DNA from: Deltaproteobacteria bacterium
GTDB taxonomy: Bacteria; Bdellovibrionota; UBA1018; UBA923
Length of the DNA stretch: 48,565 nt
Reading direction: 5' to 3'
Assembly (NCBI GenBank): GCA_016186905.1
Contig: JACPKS010000052.1
Coordinates: forward strand, 1-48,565
Part shown: positions 14,363-22,121 of the stretch, piece by piece
Numbering within the stretch: the first letter of the stretch is position 1
Layout: the number at the start of each line of letters is the position of its first letter
Translations under genes and position numbers: made by a program
Notes under the pieces: model-generated
Database searches by the model: none
Seen by the model: the letters and a program-made list of their open reading frames with translations, nothing else
Told to the model about the DNA's origin: nothing

Positions 14363-15346
14363 TCAGCCGCCGATCGCGGCGAAGTCTTGCGTGTTTCCGT
14401 ATTTTCCGTCATGCAAATAGTGCGCGGCCGCTTTCTCGCCGATCAGCTCGCGCACGGCCGCGATCAGTTCGTCACGCTGATGCTCGAAACGCAAGAGATG
14501 CCGAAGCGGATGGCCTTCCTCTCCAAAAAGACAAAGACGCAAGTCCCCTTGGCTCGAAACACGGAGCCGGTTGCAGGACCGGCAGAAATCGCGCGAATAC
14601 GGCGCGATCAATCCGATCCGTCCGACATATTCGGGATGTTCAAACTCGACGGCGGGCCCGTCCCCTTCCGAGCGATGCCTCATCGACCAGCCCGAAGCCA
14701 GCAGCTTGAGCTGAATCGTTCCGGCGGAAAGATGCCGCCCCTCGAAAAGCTTTCGATTGTCGCCCGTTCTCATCAGCTCGATGAAGCGCACGCTGATGGG
14801 CGCGCGCCGGATCCACTCAAGATAAGAATCCAGATCGAGGTCGTTATGGCCTTTCATCAAGACGGCGTTCACTTTGATCGCCGAAAAGCCCGAAGAAAAC
14901 GCGGCATCGATTCCTTTAAGAACGTCATGAAGCCGGTTCTGCCCCGTGATCTTTCGAAATCGTTCGGCATTGAGACTGTCGATACTGACGTTCAGCGCAT
15001 TCACTCCCGCGGCGCGAAGCGGGCCGGCAAGCTGCGCCAGCCGGTAACCGTTCGTCGTGAGCGCCACTTTTCGAATTCCGGGAATCGATGAAATCTCGTG
15101 CGCGATCTCGACGATATCGCGGCGAAGAGTGGGCTCGCCTCCGGTCAGGCGCACCTTCCAAAAACCCATCGCGGCGAACCCGGAAACGAGATTGCGAATT
15201 TCCGAAACGCCGAGCGGAGCTTGCGCGCCGGCGGGTTTTCGATAGCCGTTCGGCAGGCAGTAGACGCACCTGAAATTACACGCGTCGGTGACGGAAAGCC
15301 GAAGATAACGAAAGCGTCTCCCGTGGGAGTCCGCAAGACCCTGCAT
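14363..15346 (-). CDS. moaA: GTP 3',8-cyclase MoaA
   Basis: ATG 15346 is chosen because GGAAGGAG sits 4 bases upstream; a frame from 15385 lacks this. The product is 327 aa. The radical SAM cluster motif is C23-x3-C27-x2-C30 (ACNFRCVYC). The C-terminal second cluster is CRSCNR with a further Cys 13 residues on (LRLCLFG). The protein ends in the catalytic Gly-Gly (AIGG). It makes the cyclic GTP intermediate that MoaC converts to cPMP; moaC is absent here. It is the first gene of the six-gene operon. Confidence 0.96.
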   Translation of the reverse strand: MQGLADSHGRRFRYLRLSVTDACNFRCVYCLPNGYRKPAGAQAPLGVSEIRNLVSGFAAMGFWKVRLTGGEPTLRRDIVEIAHEISSIPGIRKVALTTNGYRLAQLAGPLRAAGVNALNVSIDSLNAERFRKITGQNRLHDVLKGIDAAFSSGFSAIKVNAVLMKGHNDLDLDSYLEWIRRAPISVRFIELMRTGDNRKLFEGRHLSAGTIQLKLLASGWSMRHRSEGDGPAVEFEHPEYVGRIGLIAPYSRDFCRSCNRLRVSSQGDLRLCLFGEEGHPLRHLLRFEHQRDELIAAVRELIGEKAAAHYLHDGKYGNTQDFAAIGG

Positions 15347-15656
15347 GAAGCTCCTTCCAACAGAGGGAGACCGCGTCGTTTCCATTCGCGGCCCCGGCGG
15401 GCTATGCTGTTTGCCCGCGGCCCACCGCTCATGCCCTTCGAAGTTTAGAGTGGTGGGCTAGGAGAACGTTTCTAATTCACTTCGTAATGATTCTTACGGA
15501 ATTTTCGTCGCTCGTCCAGGACAATCTCCGCCCCCAACGCGTCACCCGCTTCCTCACTCGAAATTTGCAATGTTATTTTTTAGTGTTTTTTGCCTGCTTT
15601 TGTGCCAAATCAAATTAATACATTGCATTATATGAAACAATTACGGAGAACCAACC
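15347..15656. promoter_or_regulatory. Divergent intergenic region between moaA and the outer-membrane barrel gene
   Basis: The 310 bases carry no gene. The moaA side is GC-rich and holds a stem-loop with an 11-bp stem (15420-15430 with 15448-15458, one G-T pair) and a 17-base loop, 74-112 bases before the moaA start. The barrel-gene side turns AT-rich from 15570 (atgttattttttagtgtttttt and aattaatacattgcattatatg), as in a promoter, with GGAG before ATG 15657. I could not match the leader to a molybdenum-cofactor riboswitch. Confidence 0.5.
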
Positions 15657-16922
15657 ATGCTAAGCGCAACCTTTTGCCGACGTCTTCACATCTTACTGTC
15701 AATCACGACATTTCTGCTCGCCTCTTCCGCGCCGGCGGCTGAAGAAACTTCCAAGACACTCGACGTCAAGGGGAGCTTCCGCATCCGCGCGGAAACCGGC
15801 GACCGCACGGATTACATCGGCACGCGCGCTTTCTCGACGCTTCGCGTGCGACCGATGTTCACGTTTCATGCTTCCGACGAGGCCGTGGTTTATTTCGAGC
15901 CGCAGTTCGCGAAAAGTTTCGGCGAAATCAATTATCCGGGAACCGGGGCAGCGACGAACGCCGCGCAACAGACAAGCGGAACGACCTACGACACGGCGCT
16001 CGGCGTTCATCAGGCTTACGCCGACTACAGCCCCGTGACGTGGGGAAAGCTGCTCGCAGGACGCCAAGTTCTATCGTACGGCGACGAGCTCGTGATCGGA
16101 GCGCTGGACTGGAACAACGTCGGGCGCAGCTTCGATGCCTTTCGCGCGCGCTCCAAATACGACCTCGGGTTCACGGATGTTTTCACGAGCAAGCTCGTCG
16201 ATACCAACACGGCGGCTCCCTCCGACGGCGACTACGATTTGCACGGCGTTTACAATTCCTGGAAATTCGGGGAATTCGCGAAAGAGACCGATTTTTACGT
16301 CCTCTACCTCGTCGATGGGCGGGGAACGGGACCGGCGCCCCTCAAGCTCTGGACGGCAGGCGCGCGCGTGAAGACCTCTCTGGAAACAACTGATTATCGC
16401 GCGGAGGTTACGGGGCAGAGCGGGACGGCCTCAGGATCAAAGCTGTCCGGTTTTCAAGGCGACGCGGAGGGAGGCTACACGTTTGACTCCGCCAAAAAAA
16501 CGCGCCTGGGCGTTGGTGGATTTCTTGCCACGAAGAACTACAATCAGCTCTTTCCAACCTCGCACAAGTGGCTGGGTTACGCGGATATTTTGGGACGCCG
16601 GAATATCGTCGGCGCAGTCGCGCGCTTCTCCGCAAAACCGGCGAAAGAGTGGACGCTCTCGTTCGACGCGCACCAGTTCTTTCGCGCTTCGAAAACGGAT
16701 CCCGTCTACAAACTCAACGGCACGACAGCGCTTGGAACCGGCGGCGGTTCGTCCAAGAACGACGTCGGCACCGAGGCGGATTTGACGGCGAAATTCGAGG
16801 CCGCGCAAAACGTCGTGCTCACGGGCGGCGCATCAGTCCTGGTTCCGGGCGGATACCTGCGCGATCAGTTCGGCTCAAGACTTCCGCTCTTCTATTACGC
16901 GCAGATGGAAGTCCGCTTTTGA
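15657..16922 (+). CDS. Alginate-export-like outer-membrane beta-barrel protein
   Basis: The product is 421 aa with a clear signal peptide (about 1-28, ending SSAPAA). The body alternates polar and aromatic residues in strands and ends in MEVRF, the C-terminal Phe typical of barrels inserted by BAM. The N-terminal SFRIRAETGDR start and mid-protein GRQVLSYGDELVIG pattern resemble the alginate_exp family of 16-18-stranded porins. The substrate is unknown. It is transcribed divergently from the molybdenum-cofactor operon. No polysaccharide genes lie nearby, so a nutrient or anion porin role is equally possible. Confidence 0.8.
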   Translation: MLSATFCRRLHILLSITTFLLASSAPAAEETSKTLDVKGSFRIRAETGDRTDYIGTRAFSTLRVRPMFTFHASDEAVVYFEPQFAKSFGEINYPGTGAATNAAQQTSGTTYDTALGVHQAYADYSPVTWGKLLAGRQVLSYGDELVIGALDWNNVGRSFDAFRARSKYDLGFTDVFTSKLVDTNTAAPSDGDYDLHGVYNSWKFGEFAKETDFYVLYLVDGRGTGPAPLKLWTAGARVKTSLETTDYRAEVTGQSGTASGSKLSGFQGDAEGGYTFDSAKKTRLGVGGFLATKNYNQLFPTSHKWLGYADILGRRNIVGAVARFSAKPAKEWTLSFDAHQFFRASKTDPVYKLNGTTALGTGGGSSKNDVGTEADLTAKFEAAQNVVLTGGASVLVPGGYLRDQFGSRLPLFYYAQMEVRF

Positions 16923-16999
16923 CGGAGCGGGCGCGGGGCGGGCTCTGCATCAACGAAGGGAACGCTTTGAGCGGTTGATGTTTCCAACGAGGAACGCCG

Positions 17000-17764
17000 A
17001 TGCCCGCTAAAGGCCCCTGTCCAGCCGTCTACGGACCCGTCCACAGCCGCCGCCACGGCCTCTCGCTGGGGATCAATCTCGGCGCGTCCGAGAAAAAAGT
17101 TTGCACCTGGGGTTGCGTCTATTGCCAGTGCGGTTTCGGCGCGCGGGACGTCCCGCGCGAAGACGAAATCACGTCCGCCGCGGCGGTCATCGCGAGCCTG
17201 CGCGAAAGCCTTGGCACCGGAACGCGACCGGACTCCGTGACGTTTGCCGGCAACAGCGAGCCTACCGCGCATCCTGAGTTTTTAGAAATCGTGCGCCAAG
17301 CGAGAAAACTCAAATACGCGATGCGTGCCACGTGGGCGCTCAACGTTCTCAGTAACGGCTCCGAACTAGACAAGAACGCCGTCGTCGCGGCCTGCGATCT
17401 CCTCGACGAGGCTTGGATCAAGCTCGATTGCGCCACGGATGAGCTTTTTCGCCGTCTCAATCGCCCGGTGTTCCGGGTGGGCTCGGTGCACGAGCACGTC
17501 GCGCGCATCAAGCGGCTCAAAGAGCCGCGCATCCAAACTCTGCTTTGGCGATCGCAAGCGCATCCGCAAACGTCGAATTTCAGCGAAGAAAACCTTCACG
17601 CCCTGCTGAATGCGTATTCGGAGATTCGTCCCGTCGAAATCCACCTCACGACGGTCAAACGCGAAACGGCGCTTGCGGGCCTGCAACCCGTCAGCGCAGG
17701 AGATCTCGATGCGTTTGCCGCGCGCATTCGTGAATTGGGCCTCAAAGTGAATCTCTTCCCGTAG
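17000..17764 (+). CDS. Radical SAM protein, function unknown
   Basis: The product is 254 aa. The cluster motif is CTWGCVYC (C-x3-C-x2-C) after an N-terminal YGPVHSRRHGLSLGINLG segment. TFAGNSEPTAHPEF replaces the usual GGEP box, and NVLSNGSEL follows as in COG0731-type enzymes. No SPASM or other extra domain is visible. It stands alone between a barrel protein and a convergent metal exporter, so its neighbours do not reveal a substrate. The start is ATG 17000, with a weak ACGAGGA 8 bases upstream. Confidence 0.82.
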   Translation: MPAKGPCPAVYGPVHSRRHGLSLGINLGASEKKVCTWGCVYCQCGFGARDVPREDEITSAAAVIASLRESLGTGTRPDSVTFAGNSEPTAHPEFLEIVRQARKLKYAMRATWALNVLSNGSELDKNAVVAACDLLDEAWIKLDCATDELFRRLNRPVFRVGSVHEHVARIKRLKEPRIQTLLWRSQAHPQTSNFSEENLHALLNAYSEIRPVEIHLTTVKRETALAGLQPVSAGDLDAFAARIRELGLKVNLFP

Positions 17765-17785
17765 ATGATCGGGCGAGCGGAAGCG

Positions 17786-18802
17786 CTAATAACATTCATA
17801 CCCTGATGCCGCGTCCTCAAGCGTGATTTCACGCGCGCGCGAAAATTCCGCTTTGCGGATCGGGCAGGGCTCGACCTCGCAGCGCGCGCAGTAAGCCTGG
17901 CGGCACGGCTCGATGTGCGCGTGAAATTCTCCGTCGAGATCCATCTCTCCGATCACGCGGTCGCCATAGCTCTCCACGAGATCGTGCGCTTTGCCGACCT
18001 CGAAAAATTCCGGAACCGTCACCTGCACGTCAACGTGCGCATGACGTCCGGAACGCATCACACGCAGTCGCTGGATAAAAATGATCCCGCTCACGCGACC
18101 GCGGTTTAGGGCTTGAATCAGGCGCTGGAGGAGGGTCGGATCCTGCGTATCAAGCAGGGCGCCGGCAGATTGCTTGACAAGTTTAAAGCCGGTAACGGCG
18201 AGAAGAATTCCGACGGCAAGCGCTAATACCGGGTCAAGCCAGACCGCGCCGGTGAGCTTGACGAGAAGAAGGCCGCCCACGACTCCAAGTGTCGTATAGA
18301 AATCCGAGAGGATGTGATGACCGTCGGCCTCGATGGCCTTCGAGCGCAATGTTTTTCCCTTACGAACGAGAAAAAATCCGAGAAGCCCGTTGAGCGCGCC
18401 GCCGCCGAGGTTGAGCGCGAGACCGCCGCTCAGGTTCGTGAGATGCGGCCCTTCGATGAAAGTGCGCGCCGCTTCATAGAGAATGAGTACAGCCGCGAGC
18501 GAGATCAGCCCTCCCTCGAAGGCCGCCGAAAAAAACTCCATCTTACCGTGTCCGTACGGATGCTCGCGGTCGGCGGGCTGCCCCGCGAAGACGATCGCCC
18601 AGAGCGCGAAAACCGCCGCGACGACATTCACCGCGCTCTCCATCGCATCAGACATGAGCGCGGCGGAACCGCTGATGCGAAAGGCCAGAAATTTCAAGGC
18701 CAAGATCAACGTCCCCGCGACGATGGAAAGCGTCGCTACGACGACCCTCTGGCGGTGCCCGGACGCTGCATTGTTGGACTCGGGTTTTGCGAAGCCGCTC
18801 AT
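17786..18802 (-). CDS. CDF-family divalent metal exporter with Cys-rich tail
   Basis: The product is 338 aa with six membrane helices in the first 210 residues. The transport site is built from TM2 (DAMESAVN, giving E-x3-N where YiiP has D-x3-D) and TM5 (HHILSD, giving H-x3-D). A His-rich loop HPYGHGKMEF follows TM2. The C-terminal cytoplasmic domain has HAHVDV and ends with a Cys cluster (CRQAYCARCEVEPC) not usual in short CDF proteins. It would export Zn, Fe, Co or a similar metal by proton exchange. A small Cys/His-rich membrane protein is divergent, 60 bases away. Confidence 0.9.
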   Translation of the reverse strand: MSGFAKPESNNAASGHRQRVVVATLSIVAGTLILALKFLAFRISGSAALMSDAMESAVNVVAAVFALWAIVFAGQPADREHPYGHGKMEFFSAAFEGGLISLAAVLILYEAARTFIEGPHLTNLSGGLALNLGGGALNGLLGFFLVRKGKTLRSKAIEADGHHILSDFYTTLGVVGGLLLVKLTGAVWLDPVLALAVGILLAVTGFKLVKQSAGALLDTQDPTLLQRLIQALNRGRVSGIIFIQRLRVMRSGRHAHVDVQVTVPEFFEVGKAHDLVESYGDRVIGEMDLDGEFHAHIEPCRQAYCARCEVEPCPIRKAEFSRAREITLEDAASGYECY

Positions 18803-18862
18803 CCTTAATATCTTACCGCAACATGACTGGCTAAAAAACCGATCAAGTTATAGGATGCCCCA

Positions 18863-19222
18863 ATGACACACACATGCGCATACGGAAGCGGTTCCTGCTG
18901 TTGGGTGACGTGCACGATCGTCTTTCTCGCTTGGCTTCTGGGCGGCTCGGCGCTGCTCATGCTCACCTGGAATAAAGTGATCGCGGAATTCGCGAAGGTG
19001 AAACAGGCCAGGTACTGGCAGGCGCTTCTTCTGTTGGGAACGGCCTGTGTCGTCTTCTGCGCTCCGCGCGCGTACATGATGAAGCATCATTACGGCGGTC
19101 ACGGCGGCCATGCGATGGGCTGCTTCCACAAGAAAAACTGCCCGCACGAAAGCGCCCAGAAAGAAGACGACGATGCCCGCGAAAAAGAAGCCGCGGAAAA
19201 AGGCGCTGAAAAAAGCGAGTAG
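18863..19222 (+). CDS. Small Cys/His-rich membrane protein, possible metal-handling partner
   Basis: The product is 119 aa. The N-terminus holds four Cys in the first 17 residues (TCAYGSGSCCWVTC). Two hydrophobic helices follow (about 17-36 and 51-68). Then comes a His/Gly/Cys stretch (HHYGGHGGHAMGCFHKKNC) and a charged tail rich in Glu, Lys and Ala. I recognise no named family. The metal-ligand richness and the divergent arrangement with the CDF exporter suggest metal binding or sensing at the membrane. This is inference from composition and context only. Confidence 0.65.
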   Translation: MTHTCAYGSGSCCWVTCTIVFLAWLLGGSALLMLTWNKVIAEFAKVKQARYWQALLLLGTACVVFCAPRAYMMKHHYGGHGGHAMGCFHKKNCPHESAQKEDDDAREKEAAEKGAEKSE

Positions 19223-19224
19223 CT

Positions 19225-19689
19225 TTATTCTCTTTTGAGCGAAAGCGCGACCGTAAAATCGGCGACAGTGTCGTAACCGCCGTTTTTTTTCTTTACGCGG
19301 CCGTGAATCCGCAGGTCTTCGTTCTGGCGCTCCCCGGTTTTAAGCGCGCGCTCGAACTGCGCTCGAACTTTCGCGCCTTCTTCGCAGATGAAGTACACGT
19401 CCGATTCGGGGCGTTTCAGAAAGTCCGCGCGAAATGACCTGAACACGAGTTGCATGCGCGCTTTTCGTTTCCAGATCAGGTTCGCGGCGATGAGTCCCAC
19501 CGCGAGGTCCGCGCCGATCGAGAGCGCGCCGAAATACATCGAACCCAGATGGTTTTTCGTGCGGCGGGAGAGCGGAATTCAGATGACGCATTTCTTGTCG
19601 CTGAGCTCGACCACCGCCGGCCGCACGAACGCGATCAGCGGGATTTTCCAAAGCCCGAAGGCGCGAAGGAGCAGCGTTTGCTTCAGCAT
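19225..19689 (-). pseudogene. DUF4442 (hotdog-fold, thioesterase-like) gene with one in-frame TGA
   Basis: From ATG 19689 the frame reads 36 codons (ending ELSDKKCVI), meets TGA at 19579-19581, and continues in the same frame through IPLSRRTKNHLGSMYFGAL to the stop at 19225. Both halves match the DUF4442 pattern, where an Arg codon (CGA) is expected at the stop. One C-to-T change explains it. The start is 8 bases after the upstream ATP-grasp gene stop, so the two form an operon. It is a recent nonsense mutation or a sequencing error. The downstream half alone (from ATG 19539) would lack the first strand and helix. Confidence 0.8.
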
Positions 19690-19697
19690 CGCGGAAA

Positions 19698-20858
19698 TCA
19701 CGGGCTTAAGTACTTTCTGACGTCCGTCTTGAGCAGGCGGCGGTTTTCCTCAAGATCGGCGCTTCGGAAAAAGATCACGGCGAACGTCGAAGTCTCCTGC
19801 TCGTCCAGAATGCGGTAATCGAGCACCTCGTCGAACTGCCTGAGGAACGCGCGGTCGTCGATGCGAAGGCCTTTTTTCCGAAAACGGTCGGTGGGCAGAT
19901 CGGCGCACATGAACGTGTACACCGATTCGTCGCGGCCCTTCAGGATCAAATCCCAATCCGGTTTTTGTTCCCCGAAAAACGCCTTGTAGACGTTGATCGC
20001 GTACGCGTACTCGGCGATCTCGGTCGTGCCGAGCCCCGAAAACCGCAGCGGATTGAGCTCGATCGGAATGAACTCGCCCTTCTTGTTCACGCGCACTTCG
20101 AGGTGAAACGGAAACCGCTTGAGATCGAAGACGTCGCCAAACCGCGCGAGAAACCGCATGAGCGGCTTGTGGTATTTTCGAATGAGCGCGCGGCGCGTAC
20201 AGTAAATAAGATCCGACGTGTCGCCGTCGCTTGCGAACATGTGCTGGAGGATGTTCAGAATCACGGGCTCGGCGTTGGAGTTGTAGTAGCCGTCGATCGC
20301 GAGCTCTTCGCCCCGGATCCACTCCTCGACAAGAACCTTGCGGCCTTCGACCACCTCGTCGTCGTAGTTCCCGGCGTACCTGTCGAGATCCTTGCGCAGA
20401 AACTCCACCGCCGTTTTCCATTCTTTCGCGCTCGCGACGCGGTAAACGCCGATGCTTGAAATGCCTGTGGCGGGCTTGAGCACGACCGGAAATGGGATTT
20501 TGGAAACATCCACGCGCGCGATCTCGGAGGCGTCGTATTCGGCGAAGAAAAAATCAGGATAGAGTTCGGCGATCGCGCCGCGGAAAACGGCCTTGTCTTT
20601 AAACAGCCGCGCTTTGAGCACGCGGTCGTCGTGCGGAATCATCCGGTAAAGGGCGCTTAGCGCGTTCTCTGAGCTCGTGAGAATGAGCGAACGGTACGCT
20701 CGCTTGGGATCTTTTTTGAAATCCGCCGCAGTCAGGATGTCGAGCGCTGGGCGCATCGGAATCATCACGCCCGATTCGGCGAGCACGGCGGGCTCTTTGA
20801 TCTCAAAGAGCGCTCGCGCCATATAGGGAGAGACCGAGGGCTTGGCGAGAATGACCAT
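19698..20858 (-). CDS. ATP-grasp domain protein
   Basis: The frame is open far upstream, but the true start is probably ATG 20858 (MVILAKPSVSP), since the rest lies antisense to the YjbQ gene. The product is 386 aa. FPVVLKPATGISSIGVYRV is the nucleotide-binding lid region, KVLVEEWIRGEELAIDGYY the grasp loop, and FIPIELNPLRFSG the metal-binding end (Glu, Asn). It ligates a carboxylate to an amine or thiol using ATP; the substrate is unknown. The DUF4442 gene follows in the same operon. The start is 21 bases from the divergent YjbQ gene. Confidence 0.85.
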   Translation of the reverse strand: MVILAKPSVSPYMARALFEIKEPAVLAESGVMIPMRPALDILTAADFKKDPKRAYRSLILTSSENALSALYRMIPHDDRVLKARLFKDKAVFRGAIAELYPDFFFAEYDASEIARVDVSKIPFPVVLKPATGISSIGVYRVASAKEWKTAVEFLRKDLDRYAGNYDDEVVEGRKVLVEEWIRGEELAIDGYYNSNAEPVILNILQHMFASDGDTSDLIYCTRRALIRKYHKPLMRFLARFGDVFDLKRFPFHLEVRVNKKGEFIPIELNPLRFSGLGTTEIAEYAYAINVYKAFFGEQKPDWDLILKGRDESVYTFMCADLPTDRFRKKGLRIDDRAFLRQFDEVLDYRILDEQETSTFAVIFFRSADLEENRRLLKTDVRKYLSP

Positions 20859-20879
20859 GCCGTCTAGAATACTTGAACC

Positions 20880-21389
20880 ATGCTCAAAACAGAAGATTGG
20901 CTTTTGGATCCCCGCGACTGTCCCGGCTTTAAACGTTTTGAAACCGTCGCCCACGTCGAGCGAGCGCCGCAAACGCACCATACCGAGTATCTTCACGTGC
21001 GCATCCCGAGCCGCTATGCCCTCGTCAACATCACCGAGCGAGTCGAGGAAGTGCTGGCGCGCTCGAAGGTGACTGACGGACTTTGTTTCGTAAGCGCGAT
21101 GCACATCACCGCGGGCGTTTACGTGAACGACGCGGAATCGGGATTGCTTAACGACATCGCGAAATGGATCGAAAATCTCGCGCCCCATGGAAAGACTTAC
21201 CTTCACCACAACACGGGTGAAGACAATGGCGACGCACACCTTAAGTCGTATCTCACCCATCACCAGCTCGTTGCGCCCGTCACGAACGGCCGGCTCGACT
21301 TCGGAACCTGGCAGCAGATTTTTTACGCCGAATTCGATGGCAAAAGAGACAAGCGGATTCTCGTTAAAATCACGGGTCTGCCGGGATAA
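20880..21389 (+). CDS. YjbQ/UPF0047 family protein
   Basis: The product is 169 aa. GLCFVSAMHITAGVYVNDAE, YLHHNTGEDNGDAHLKSYL and the final FGTWQQIFYAEFDG with RILVKI are the family's conserved blocks. The histidines and Glu form a putative metal site. Members can show weak thiamine-phosphate synthase activity and their true role is unsettled. About 25 residues extend the N-terminus beyond the core. The divergent ATP-grasp gene starts 21 bases away, so the two promoters must overlap each other's coding DNA. Confidence 0.9.
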   Translation: MLKTEDWLLDPRDCPGFKRFETVAHVERAPQTHHTEYLHVRIPSRYALVNITERVEEVLARSKVTDGLCFVSAMHITAGVYVNDAESGLLNDIAKWIENLAPHGKTYLHHNTGEDNGDAHLKSYLTHHQLVAPVTNGRLDFGTWQQIFYAEFDGKRDKRILVKITGLPG

Positions 21390-21515
21390 ACCTCGCGAAA
21401 CACTCTGCCACGTCGCGGTTCGTGGCGGTTGGCATCGGTCTTGAACATATAGACTGCGTATCTTGAACGAAACAACGACAACTGCATAACCAGTTGATCT
21501 TGCAAGTGAAGGTGA

Positions 21516-22073
21516 ATGATGCACGGCTCACTCAAAAGCCTGAGCTCGCGACGATTGTCTAAAGTTTTTACAGTACTCATGCTGTATTTTAGCCTCTTTG
21601 CGGCTCACTCCTACGCGCAGACGAAGATTAGCGGAAGCTCCCCTGCAACGGCCCTTACGGGAGCCAAACTTCAATACACGGGCCCGATTTTCGTCGTTGA
21701 ATCCGGAAAATACGAGCTGTGGTTCTCCAAAGGGGAATTCCAGAGCGGCTTTGATTTTTTCACGCTCGATTATTACACGCGCTGCCGGTTTTTCGTGAAG
21801 TACAAGGCGACGTCAGACGACCAGCAGGTCATCCTTTCAAGCGATGCTGGAATCGAGCTTGAGATTGCCGACGCAAAAGAATATCGCGATGATGACAGCG
21901 ACGGCCACGGCGTGCGGTTTACGTTTAAGGACAATGAGCTGTTTGAAGACATGGTCTGTTTCAGCGGCACTGCGCTCGGCGGTTGCGGCTTCGGTGAGAT
22001 GACGGGCACGAACCTCAAGGTGAAAAACGTCCAGCATCAGCTCGGAAAATACTTCAAAATAGTGCTTCCTTAG
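21516..22073 (+). CDS. Secreted protein of unknown function
   Basis: The product is 185 aa with a signal peptide (about 13-35, ending HSYAQ). The mature part is rich in Asp, Gly and Phe with predicted beta strands and three cysteines (one at RCRFF, two near VCFSGTALGGCG) that could pair in the periplasm. I recognise no family. A second in-frame ATG at 21519 is an alternative start. It is convergent with the GMC oxidoreductase gene, 48 bases away. Confidence 0.65.
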   Translation: MMHGSLKSLSSRRLSKVFTVLMLYFSLFAAHSYAQTKISGSSPATALTGAKLQYTGPIFVVESGKYELWFSKGEFQSGFDFFTLDYYTRCRFFVKYKATSDDQQVILSSDAGIELEIADAKEYRDDDSDGHGVRFTFKDNELFEDMVCFSGTALGGCGFGEMTGTNLKVKNVQHQLGKYFKIVLP

Positions 22074-22121
22074 TATTAAGAGGGTATCCGGGGCGTCCTT
22101 CCGCGCACGCGACTTCTGGAA

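Noticed and set aside
15347..15470. Molybdenum-cofactor riboswitch before moaA
   Set aside because: The location fits, but I could not align the conserved core, so only a plain stem-loop is noted.
20859..21524. N-terminal 220-residue extension of the ATP-grasp frame
   Set aside because: It is antisense to the well-supported YjbQ gene, and the fold begins at ATG 20858.
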